Shown here one piece after another: positions 9,562 to 17,194 of a DNA stretch of 64,000 nucleotides. The position numbers and the translations under genes were made by a program. The stretch's first letter is position 1, and each line of letters begins with the position of its first letter. A model generated the notes under the pieces. It had not been told where the DNA came from and did not search any database. It saw nothing but the letters and a program-made list of their open reading frames with translations. Origin of the DNA: Mycobacterium lacus (GTDB lineage Bacteria > Actinomycetota > Actinomycetes > Mycobacteriales > Mycobacteriaceae); the NCBI RefSeq assembly GCF_010731535.1, contig NZ_AP022581.1:496001-560000 (forward strand), in the 5' to 3' direction.

Positions 9562-10767
9562 GTGTCGACATCCCCGACATCCCCGACATCCCCGACATCA
9601 CTGCCGCCGCTAGTTGCGCCCGCACGGGAGCTGAGCCGCGAAGAGGTGGCCCGTTACAGTCGCCACCTGATCATTCCCGACCTGGGTGTCGAGGGGCAGA
9701 AGCGGCTCAAGAACGCGCGGGTGCTGGTGATCGGCGCTGGCGGTCTCGGAGCGCCGGCATTGCTGTACCTAGCCGCCGCCGGTGTCGGCACGATCGGAAT
9801 AGTCGAGTTCGACGTAGTCGACGAGTCGAACCTGCAGCGCCAGATCATTCACGGCGTGGCCGACGTCGGACGGTCCAAGGCCCAGTCGGCACGTGACTCG
9901 ATTGCCGCCATCAACCCCCTGGTCGAAGTGCGATTGCACGAGGTCAGGTTGTCGCCGCGCAACGCCGTCAACGTGTTCAAGCAGTACGACCTGATCCTCG
10001 ACGGTACCGACAACTTCGCCACCCGGTATCTGGTCAATGACGCCGCCGTGCTGGCCGCGAAGCCATACGTGTGGGGGTCGATCTACCGCTTCGAGGGCCA
10101 GGTCTCGGTGTTCTGGGAGGACGCACCCGACGGGCGTGGCCTTAATTACCGCGACCTATACCCCGAGCCGCCGCCGCCCGGCATGGTGCCGTCCTGCGCC
10201 GAAGGCGGCGTACTGGGCATCATCTGCGCGTCGATCGCGTCGGTGATGGGCACCGAGGCGATCAAACTGATCACCGGGCTGGGCGAACCGCTGCTCGGCC
10301 GGTTAATGATCTACGACGCGCTGGAGATGAGCTACCGCACGATCAGGATCCGCAAGGATCCCGCCACACCTAAGATCACTGAGCTGATCGACTACGAGAA
10401 TTTCTGCGGCGTGGTGTCCGAGGATGCCGCGGAAGCGGTGACCGATTCCACCATCACGCCGCGGGAGCTGCGCGATTTGCTGGATTCTGGCAAGAAGCTG
10501 GCCCTGATCGACGTTCGTGAGCCCGTGGAGTGGGACATCGTGCACATCGACGGCGCCCAGCTGATCCCGCAGTCGTTGATCAACTCGGGTGAGGGCCTGG
10601 CTCGGCTGCCCCAGGACCGCATGCCGGTGCTGTACTGCAAGACCGGTGTGCGCTCGGCCGAGGCCTTGGTGGCGGTGAAAAAGGCAGGTTTCTCCGACGC
10701 CGTTCATTTGCAGGGTGGGATCGTGGCGTGGGCGAAACAGGTGCAGCCCGACATGGTGATGTACTAG
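9562..10767 (+). CDS. moeB1: MoeZ-type adenylyltransferase/sulfurtransferase (ThiF + rhodanese)
   Basis: 401 residues from GTG 9562 behind a GAGGTGAT ribosome-binding site. The N-terminal ThiF/MoeB domain has VLVIGAGGLGAP (~residue 53) and ILDGTDNFATRYLVND, and PSCAEGGVLG follows. The C-terminal rhodanese domain carries the persulfide cysteine in LYCKTGVRSAE (~residue 359). The orthologue Rv3206c (MoeZR) activates and sulfurates the carrier proteins CysO and MoaD2, linking cysteine and molybdopterin synthesis. The N-terminus contains a 9-bp tandem repeat giving TSP units, probably length-variable and outside the fold. Confidence 0.94.
   Translation: MSTSPTSPTSPTSLPPLVAPARELSREEVARYSRHLIIPDLGVEGQKRLKNARVLVIGAGGLGAPALLYLAAAGVGTIGIVEFDVVDESNLQRQIIHGVADVGRSKAQSARDSIAAINPLVEVRLHEVRLSPRNAVNVFKQYDLILDGTDNFATRYLVNDAAVLAAKPYVWGSIYRFEGQVSVFWEDAPDGRGLNYRDLYPEPPPPGMVPSCAEGGVLGIICASIASVMGTEAIKLITGLGEPLLGRLMIYDALEMSYRTIRIRKDPATPKITELIDYENFCGVVSEDAAEAVTDSTITPRELRDLLDSGKKLALIDVREPVEWDIVHIDGAQLIPQSLINSGEGLARLPQDRMPVLYCKTGVRSAEALVAVKKAGFSDAVHLQGGIVAWAKQVQPDMVMY
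9568..9594 (+). repeat. Three tandem copies of a 9-bp repeat in the 5' end of moeB1
   Basis: ACATCCCCG occurs three times head to tail, followed by a partial ACATC. It encodes TSPTSPTSP directly after the start codon. Copy number could change by slippage without breaking the frame. Confidence 0.85.
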
Positions 10768-10858
10768 TCGTCGATCGCGGGCTTCGCTCTAGATCGGATT
10801 CTCGGGCATGTCAGCGGGTCGTGCCGGCCCGCATTGTCGCCCGACTACGCTGACCCGT

Positions 10859-11713
10859 GTGAGTGTCGAGCCACCGCCTGAGCACGTTTTGGCGGCGTTT
10901 GGTTTGACCGGTGTGAAGCCCATTGCTTTGGGTGGCAGCTGGGATGGCGGCTGGCGATGCGGGGAAGTCGTGGTGTCGACGGTGGCCGACCACGCCCGCG
11001 CGGCCTGGTCGGCCCGGGTGCGGGAGACGCTGTTCGTCGACGGCGTGCGCCTGGCCCGACCGGTCCGCTCGACCGATGGGCGCTACGTGGTTTCCGGCTG
11101 GCGGGCAGACACATTCGTCGCGGGCACGCCGGAGCCCAGGCACGATGAAGTCGTCTCTGCAGCGGTGCGGCTGCACGAAGCCACCGGCAAACTGGAACGC
11201 CCCCGATTCCTGACTCAGGGGCCCAGCGCGCCCTGGCAGGACGTCGACGTCTTCATCGCCGCCGACCGTGCCGCGTGGGAAGAACGGCCGTTGCAGTCGA
11301 TCCCGCCGGGCGCGCGGACGGCGCCTCCTGCAGCGGACGCCGAGCGTTCGACGGATCTGATCAATCAGCTTGCCGCGCTGCGACGGCCGACCAAGAGCCC
11401 GAACCAGGTAGTGCACGGAGATCTTTACGGGACAGTGCTTTTCGTGGGCACCGCCGCGCCCGGGATCACCGACATCACGCCCTACTGGCGGCCCGCATCC
11501 TGGGCCGCGGGCGTGGTCGTTGTCGACGCGCTGTCATGGGGGGAGGCCGACGATGGACTGATCGAGCGATGGAATGCGTTGCCAGAGTGGCCGCAAATGT
11601 TGTTGCGCGCGTTGATGTTTCGCCTGGCCGTACATGCACTTCACCCGCGGTCCACCGCGGAGGCGTTTCCGGGTCTGGCCCGCACCGCGGCCCTGGTTCG
11701 GCTGGTGCTCTAA
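10859..11713 (+). CDS. TIGR02569-type conserved actinobacterial protein (Rv3205c-like)
   Basis: 284 residues from GTG 10859 (VSVEPPPEHVLAAFGLTGV); in-frame upstream starts back to ATG 10808 would add up to 17 residues, and Rv3205c is annotated at about 292. The fold resembles aminoglycoside-phosphotransferase/kinase-like proteins: VVHGDLYGTVLF matches the catalytic-loop region HGDLxxxN without the asparagine, and ITDITPYW replaces the IDxxD metal motif. It is probably not a functional kinase. The function of the family is unknown. Confidence 0.78.
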   Translation: MSVEPPPEHVLAAFGLTGVKPIALGGSWDGGWRCGEVVVSTVADHARAAWSARVRETLFVDGVRLARPVRSTDGRYVVSGWRADTFVAGTPEPRHDEVVSAAVRLHEATGKLERPRFLTQGPSAPWQDVDVFIAADRAAWEERPLQSIPPGARTAPPAADAERSTDLINQLAALRRPTKSPNQVVHGDLYGTVLFVGTAAPGITDITPYWRPASWAAGVVVVDALSWGEADDGLIERWNALPEWPQMLLRALMFRLAVHALHPRSTAEAFPGLARTAALVRLVL

Positions 11714-11719
11714 ACGTGT

Positions 11720-12025
11720 TCAGCTGGACGGGAACTCGTGGCGGACCTCGTTCAGCGCGACCCTGCCGTCGACGCTGAGAACTCCTTCCGCGCGCAACAG
11801 GTCCAGCTGTCGGGTCCTCAGGTGCCGGGCCGGGCGCCCGGACGCGGTGATCACCCGGTGCCAGGGCAGGTCCAAAGAGTCGGTCCGCATGATCCAGCCG
11901 ACGATGCGCGGACTGGAAAGTCCTGCGACGGCGGCGATGTCGCCGTAGGTGGCAACTCTGCCGGGCGGGATGGACGCGACGAGCGTACGGACCCGCTCGA
12001 TCTGCTCGTCGGTTACCGGAGCCAC
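11720..12025 (-). CDS. Alkyltransferase-like (ATL) DNA-binding protein (Rv3204-like)
   Basis: 101 residues from GTG 12025, the size of Rv3204. It has the MGMT/Ogt C-terminal DNA-binding domain (IPPGRVATYGDIAAVAGLSSPR), but the active-site PCHR is PWHR (LPWHRVITASGR). Loss of the acceptor cysteine defines ATL proteins, which bind O6-alkylguanine and hand lesions to nucleotide-excision repair. Its start overlaps the end of lipV by 13 bp, so translation is probably coupled. Confidence 0.88.
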   Translation of the reverse strand: MAPVTDEQIERVRTLVASIPPGRVATYGDIAAVAGLSSPRIVGWIMRTDSLDLPWHRVITASGRPARHLRTRQLDLLRAEGVLSVDGRVALNEVRHEFPSS

Positions 12026-12813
12026 GGTTGGGGCGTTTCCAGCCGGTCCCGAATCAAGGCGGCGACCTCGGTGGGTTTGGCCTGGGGCACCATGTGCCCG
12101 CATTCGAAATCCAGCAGCTCGAATGCGACTCCTAATCGTTGGTGAAGCGCCGTGACGAGCTCGTCGCTGACGTACGCGGGCGAGGCGCGCACCGCTCGTA
12201 CCAGAGTGGTAGCCGTTCCGGGCGGCGGCAGCACGATGTCACGGGCCAATTCGCTCCAGTAGCACACCATCGCTGGCAGGCTGATCCGCCAGCTGTATCG
12301 CCCATTCGGCAATGCGATGAGGTGGTGATCGAGTTCGGCGTCGAGCACGGAAGGGTCGACATCCGCCCAGGCGCCGTCTGCCTTTTCCGCCCGGGCCTCG
12401 GCCGGGTCGAGGTAGTCGGGGAAGGCCACCATCGCATCGACGACCTCGCGCACCCGCGTACCGTCCAAACCGACCGCCGGATCAAGCAGCACCAGCGCCG
12501 CCACCTGGTCCGGACGAGCCGCGGCCAGTTGCAGCGCGACAGCGCCGCCGAATGAGTGCCCAACCACCATTACCGGACCGTCGGCGTGATCGTCGACCAG
12601 TGCGGCCAGTGCCGAAACGTTGGCGTCGATGGTCCATGGCGCGGCCCACGAGGAATTGCCATGGCCCAGCAGATCGGGTGCGGCGATGGTGATTTCGGGC
12701 AGGTGGCCGGCCAGCTGTTGCCAGGTCTGCCCGTGCTCGGTCACCCCGTGGATCGCCAAAACCTGCACGGGGCCGGACGGACCGTAGCGATGCACATGAA
12801 GATCAGCGGCCAC
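12013..12813 (-). CDS. lipV: Alpha/beta-hydrolase, lipase/esterase LipV-like
   Basis: 266 residues from GTG 12813. The nucleophile elbow GHSFGG lies in VMVVGHSFGGAVALQL, the oxyanion-region histidine in LAIHGVTEHGQTW, and the C-terminal ECGHMVPQAKP supplies the catalytic histidine. The orthologue is Rv3203 (LipV). Substrate is unproven; carboxylester hydrolysis is inferred from family. It shares a transcript with the ATL gene. Confidence 0.86.
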   Translation of the reverse strand: MAADLHVHRYGPSGPVQVLAIHGVTEHGQTWQQLAGHLPEITIAAPDLLGHGNSSWAAPWTIDANVSALAALVDDHADGPVMVVGHSFGGAVALQLAAARPDQVAALVLLDPAVGLDGTRVREVVDAMVAFPDYLDPAEARAEKADGAWADVDPSVLDAELDHHLIALPNGRYSWRISLPAMVCYWSELARDIVLPPPGTATTLVRAVRASPAYVSDELVTALHQRLGVAFELLDFECGHMVPQAKPTEVAALIRDRLETPQPWLR

Positions 12814-12885
12814 GCCTCGATGGTGCCAGCTGGGGCTGCGGTGGTCGCAGCCGGGCGGCCGGCCCGTCGGCGCGACGCGGCGAGA

Positions 12886-13095
12886 TTAGCGGTCGATGTC
12901 GCGTTCGTCGTCTGCGACCTCGACGATGAAGGCCTGATCAACCACGTCGGCCTCGTTGGCATCCCGATCACGGGCGTCGCTTAGGTAGGCGGTGTCTAAC
13001 CCGATCTCGTCGTCGAATTCGACAGCGCGACGTTGTTCCATTGCGTCGGCTTCAGGCACTTCGTCCTGCGGACCGACGTCCTCCACGTTCCTCAT
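12886..13095 (-). CDS. Small acidic hypothetical protein
   Basis: 69 residues, rich in Asp/Glu (MRNVEDVGPQDEVPEADAME). The ATG at 13095 is preceded by an unusually strong ribosome-binding site, AAGGAGGGG, eight bases upstream, which supports a real gene. No cysteine, membrane segment or known domain is visible. It lies 72 bp upstream of lipV on the same strand. I do not recognise its function. Confidence 0.65.
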   Translation of the reverse strand: MRNVEDVGPQDEVPEADAMEQRRAVEFDDEIGLDTAYLSDARDRDANEADVVDQAFIVEVADDERDIDR

Positions 13096-13334
13096 GATCG
13101 GAACCCCTCCTTACCACCGTGTTTCGTCGGCTTCCCGGTCCAGTATCCGGCTGACGCCGCCTATCGCGCTCTGACGCCCTTGAAACCAGGGTGGGGTACC
13201 CGTTGGGCGGGCTAAGCCTGGATCCGTGGATGGGCGGTGATTTGGTCGGCATGCGAACAGCGAAAATGCCTTGCGGACTGGGACAATACGAGTGCTTACG
13301 TCGTCGTTGGCCACAGTCCGAGAAGGCACTTTCG

Positions 13335-13515
13335 ATGCACTCATCCTATACGTTCACCGCCGGGTCGGCGGTGTTTGACGAGCAGAATTTGGTGTCGGCC
13401 CGCGGGTTTGGTGCCGGTGCTGGAATTGGCTGAGCAGACCGGTCTTTCGCGGTTGATCGGCGAGCAGGTCGAGCTGCCTAGCACGCGGGTGGCCTCGGGC
13501 GCGGTCATCGGCGTC
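13335..13515 (+). pseudogene. 5' remnant of a transposase (IS1380-like) with a frameshift
   Basis: From ATG 13335 the frame reads MHSSYTFTAGSAVFDEQNLV, then shifts near 13400 (one extra C in TCGGCCCGCGGG) into GLVPVLELAEQTGLSRLIGE and ELPSTRVASGAV. Joined, these match the N-terminus of a common actinobacterial transposase; assignment to IS1380 is from memory. Everything after about 13515 is missing. The upstream word AGGCACTTTCG recurs at 51065, next to the second remnant of this kind. Confidence 0.65.
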
Positions 13516-13540
13516 GGCCGGCGTGCCGTGATCGCCAGCA

Positions 13541-13776
13541 CCCGCGCCCGGCCTACGAGGAAACACCTAGCGTCGTCGGCCCAGTTGGGGCCGCCGTCAA
13601 GCGTGGAGCCGACCGTAAGACCGGGCCTCGCCCGGCTGGTGGCCGTGAAGCGCGCAAGGGACGCAGCCGAACCGCTGCCGAACACCCCCGAGACGGGATG
13701 CGCGTCGCGTGACCATTAAAAAATCACTCACTCGCTACGGCGCGACGGGGGCGGCCACGATAGGCCTGGCGACCTT
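13541..13776. other. Gene-poor remnant region
   Basis: Between the transposase remnant and the membrane-protein remnant no frame has a start with a ribosome-binding site. One + frame reads a basic stretch (VKRGADRKTGPRPAGG) to a stop at about 13712 and may be the tail of another decayed gene. The 13096-13334 stretch to the left also shows nothing I can name. Confidence 0.4.
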
Positions 13777-14019
13777 TTGATCAACCTCGGAATCGCCGTC
13801 ATCGGGGGGTTCGGCGGCGCCGCACTGGTCGCGATCGGCTTGCTGGCGGTCGGCGTCGCGGTCCTGGCCTCGACGGTCACGGGCATCGTCGTCGTCTCGT
13901 TCGTCTCGAGCGCGCTGAGCCAGATTTTCCGCGTCGCCGTCTACGAGTACGCGGTTACCGGCCAGGCGCCGGGCGGGTTGGACGGGCGGCCGCTGCAGGC
14001 CGCGTTCGCGGGGCCCTAG
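13777..14019 (+). pseudogene. C-terminal fragment of a DUF6159-like membrane protein
   Basis: About 80 residues: two hydrophobic helices (NLGIAVIGGFGGAALVAIGL and AVLASTVTGIVVVSF) followed by SALSQIFRVAVYEYAVTGQA and LQAAFAG. This tail pattern is typical of integral membrane proteins of the DUF6159 group, which are normally several hundred residues long. The upstream frame reads charged, non-membrane sequence, so the N-terminal part has been lost. The ATG at 13777 has no ribosome-binding site. Confidence 0.55.
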
Positions 14020-14059
14020 CCGCACCCACCTTGTCGGACCCTCGTGATGTCATGCCGCT

Positions 14060-17000
14060 ATGTCATTCACGTGGGGTGCGGAAGCGCAGGCTGTTCTGGC
14101 ACCGGGCCGGCGCGGCCTGGTGCGCGTTCTGGGTGGGCCCGGGACGGGTAAGAGCAGTCTGCTGGTCGACGCCGCGGTCACCCACATCGCCGCCGGTGTC
14201 GATCCGGGATCGGTGTTGCTGCTCACCGGTTCCGGCCGCATCGGAATGCGGGCGCGCAGCACGCTGACGACGGCGTTGCTGGGGTCACGCGGGGCGTCGC
14301 GTGCCGCGGTCCGCGAACCGCTGGTGCGCACCGTGCACAGCTATGCCTACGCCGTCTTGCGGCGAGCCGCCGAGCGTGCCGGCGACGCGCCCCCGCGCCT
14401 GGTCACCAGCGCCGAGCAAGACGCCATCATTCGGGAACTGCTGGCCGGCGACCTCGAAGACGGACCGGCGGCCACGACCACCTGGCCAGCGCATCTGAGG
14501 CCGGCGCTGAGCACCGCCGGCTTCGCCACCGAGCTGCGAAATCTGTTGGCGCGCTGCTCCGAACGCGGGGTTGACCCGCACGAGCTGGAGCGGCTGGGCC
14601 GCCGGCGCGGGCGCCCCGAGTGGACCGCCGCCGGCCAGTTTGCCCGACAGTACGAGCAGGTGATGTTGTTGCGGGCGGCAGTCGGGATGGCGGCGCCGCA
14701 GGCGACGACGCCGGCGCTGGGCGCCGCCGAACTCGTCGGTGCCGCGTTGGAGGCGTTCGCGGTTGATCCCGAGTTGCTGGCCGCCGAACGTGCACGGATC
14801 CGGCTCCTGCTGATCGACGACGCCCAGCAGCTCGACCCGCAGGCGGCGCGTTTGGTGCGGGTGTTGGCGGCGGGCAGCGGGCTGGCCCTTGTCGCCGGGG
14901 ACCCGAACCAGGCGGTGTTCGGCTTTCGGGGCGGCGAACTAGCCGGCCTGCTAGCCGACGACACGCCCGCGGTGACGCTGACGGTGTCGCGTCGCTGCGC
15001 ACCCGCGGTGGCGCGGGCCGTCAGCGGCATCGCGCGCCGGTTGCCCGGCAGCAGCGACGGCAGGCAGATCGAGGGCACGGGGGCCGAGGAGGGATGCGTT
15101 ACGGTGCGCCTGGCCGCGTCGGCGCACGCCGAGGCGGCGATGATCGCCGATGCGCTGCGGCGCGCGCACCTGATCGACGGGGTGCCATGGTCGCGGATGG
15201 CGGTGATCGTCAGATCGGTGCCGCGAGCTGCCACCCGATTGCCGCGCGCTTTGGCTGCCGCTGGAGTGCCGGTGGCCGTGCCGCCAACCAGCGGGCCGCT
15301 GTCTGATGAGCCCGCGGCGCAGGCGCTGCTCACGGTCCTCGCGGCGACCGCCAACGGCCTGGGCGCCGAACAGGCGCTCGCCTTGCTGACCGGTCCCATC
15401 GGTCGCGTCGACCCGATCGCACTTCGCCGGCTGCGCCGGTCGTTGCAGCGCGCCCGGACTGACTGTGTCCCAGGCAAATTCGGCGAGCTGTTGGCCGACG
15501 CTCTGACCGGCGACGCGCCGTTGTCCGGGGCGCAGTTTCGCCCGGTGCGGCGGGTGCGCGCCGTGCTGGACGCCGCCGCTCGCTGCCACCGCGACGGAAT
15601 GGATCCGCGCTTCACACTGTGGGCGGCTTGGCACCGGTCCGGTCTGCAGCGCCGCTGGCTGGCAGCCTGCGAACGCGGCGGCCCGGCGAGCGCCCGCGCC
15701 GTCCGCGACCTCGAGGCGGTGACAGCCTTGTTCGACATCACCGATCGCTACGTGTCCCGCACGTCCGGTGCATCGCTGCGCGGACTCATCGAGCACGTCG
15801 CGACCCTACAGCTGCCGAGGGTCAGCCCAGAGCCGGTGTGTGCGGCCGAGCAGGTCCCGGTGCTGAGCGCGCACGCGGCTCTGGGACACGAATGGGAGGT
15901 GGTGGTCATCGCCGGCCTGCAGGACGGGTTGTGGCCCAACACGGTTCCGCGTGGCGGTGTGCTGCGCACCCAGCGGCTGCTCGATGAACTCGACGGCATC
16001 ACCGGGGAGGCATCGCTGCGAGCGCCGCTGGTGGCCGAGGAGCGTCGGCTGCTGGTGGCGGCGATGGGCCGCGCGCGGCGCCGGTTGTTGGTGACCGCCA
16101 TTGATAGCGACGCCGGCAGCAACGTGGAAGCCGCGCTGCCGTCGGCGTTTTTCTACGAGGTAGCTCAGTGGGCCAGCGGCGAGGGTGATTCGGTTGCGGC
16201 GCAGCCAATCTCGGCACCGCGAGTGTTGTCGGCCGCCGAAGTGGTGGGCCGGCTACGCGGTGTGGTGTGCGCGCCCGACGGCGCGGTGGATGACGCCGCT
16301 CGCCGTGGTGCGGCAACGCAATTGGCCCGCTTGGCCAAAGCCGGTGTGCCGGGCGCCGATCCCGCGGGATGGCATGGCCTGATACCGGTCAGCAGCAGCG
16401 ACCCGCTCGGCGGTGGCGACGACCTCGTCACCTTGACGCCGTCGACCCTGCAGACGCTCATCGACTGCCCGCTGCGCTGGCTCGCCGAGCGGCATGGCGG
16501 GACCAACCCGCGCGAGTTGCGGTCCACAGTTGGGTCGGTGTTGCACGCGCTGATCGCCCAGCCGGCCGGAAGTGAAGCGCAACTGCTGGCCGAGCTGGAC
16601 CGGGTGTGGGAGCACCTGCCGTTCGAGGCGCAGTGGTATTCGGCCAATGAGCTTGCCCGCCACCGCGCCATGATTCGGGCGTTTGTCGAGTGGCGGACAC
16701 AGACCCGGTCCGAGCTGACCGAGATGGGCGTGGAGGTCGATGTCGACGGAGTCCTGGGGACAGCACGCGACGGCGGGGGAGAAGTCCGGCTGCGCGGCCG
16801 AGTCGACCGCCTCGAACGCGATGGCGCCGGGCGGCCGGTGATCGTCGACATCAAGACGGGCAAGACACCCGTCAGCAAGGATGACGCTCAACGACATGCA
16901 CAGCTTGCGATGTATCAGCTGGCGGTGTCCGAAGGCATGATCGCGGCGGGCCCCGCCGGTACGGAGCCCGGCGGTGCCCGGCTGGTCTACCTGGGCAAGC

Positions 17001-17194
17001 CCGGGACCGGCGGCGCCACCGAGCGGGAGCAGGATCCACTTACGCCGGCCGCCCGCGACGAATGGCGCAACCTTGTTCGGCAGGCCGCCGCCGCGACGGC
17101 CGGGCCGAATTTCGTCGCGCGACGCAACGATGGTTGCGGGCATTGTCCGATACGGCCGTGCTGTCCAGCCCAAGCCGGCAGGTCAGCGTTGTGA
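14060..17194 (+). CDS. adnA: AdnA subunit of the AdnAB helicase-nuclease
   Basis: 1044 residues, UvrD/Rep-like with a C-terminal RecB-type nuclease. Motif I is VLGGPGTGKSSLL (~residue 25) and motif II LIDDAQQLDP. The nuclease motif is RVDRLERDG...VIVDIKTGK near residue 928. Cysteines in TLIDCPLRW and the final NDGCGHCPIRPCCP fit the 4Fe-4S staple of AddB/AdnA proteins. AdnAB (Rv3202c/Rv3201c) resects double-strand breaks in mycobacteria. AdnA has the weaker motor, and the degenerate motif II here agrees. Its TGA overlaps the adnB GTG by four bases. Confidence 0.94.
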   Translation: MSFTWGAEAQAVLAPGRRGLVRVLGGPGTGKSSLLVDAAVTHIAAGVDPGSVLLLTGSGRIGMRARSTLTTALLGSRGASRAAVREPLVRTVHSYAYAVLRRAAERAGDAPPRLVTSAEQDAIIRELLAGDLEDGPAATTTWPAHLRPALSTAGFATELRNLLARCSERGVDPHELERLGRRRGRPEWTAAGQFARQYEQVMLLRAAVGMAAPQATTPALGAAELVGAALEAFAVDPELLAAERARIRLLLIDDAQQLDPQAARLVRVLAAGSGLALVAGDPNQAVFGFRGGELAGLLADDTPAVTLTVSRRCAPAVARAVSGIARRLPGSSDGRQIEGTGAEEGCVTVRLAASAHAEAAMIADALRRAHLIDGVPWSRMAVIVRSVPRAATRLPRALAAAGVPVAVPPTSGPLSDEPAAQALLTVLAATANGLGAEQALALLTGPIGRVDPIALRRLRRSLQRARTDCVPGKFGELLADALTGDAPLSGAQFRPVRRVRAVLDAAARCHRDGMDPRFTLWAAWHRSGLQRRWLAACERGGPASARAVRDLEAVTALFDITDRYVSRTSGASLRGLIEHVATLQLPRVSPEPVCAAEQVPVLSAHAALGHEWEVVVIAGLQDGLWPNTVPRGGVLRTQRLLDELDGITGEASLRAPLVAEERRLLVAAMGRARRRLLVTAIDSDAGSNVEAALPSAFFYEVAQWASGEGDSVAAQPISAPRVLSAAEVVGRLRGVVCAPDGAVDDAARRGAATQLARLAKAGVPGADPAGWHGLIPVSSSDPLGGGDDLVTLTPSTLQTLIDCPLRWLAERHGGTNPRELRSTVGSVLHALIAQPAGSEAQLLAELDRVWEHLPFEAQWYSANELARHRAMIRAFVEWRTQTRSELTEMGVEVDVDGVLGTARDGGGEVRLRGRVDRLERDGAGRPVIVDIKTGKTPVSKDDAQRHAQLAMYQLAVSEGMIAAGPAGTEPGGARLVYLGKPGTGGATEREQDPLTPAARDEWRNLVRQAAAATAGPNFVARRNDGCGHCPIRPCCPAQAGRSAL

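Noticed and set aside
9568..9599. CRISPR-like direct repeats in moeB1
   Set aside because: Contiguous 9-bp units with no spacers, translated as TSP repeats. No CRISPR array was found anywhere in the window.
10859..11713. Aminoglycoside phosphotransferase (antibiotic resistance) call
   Set aside because: The HGD loop lacks the asparagine and the metal-binding DxxD is absent; it matches a conserved core protein of actinobacteria instead.
14347..15741. Long antisense open frame inside adnA (464 codons on the minus strand)
   Set aside because: Low-complexity Arg/Ser/Ala composition with no domain, lying entirely within a conserved helicase gene; a typical shadow frame of GC-rich DNA.
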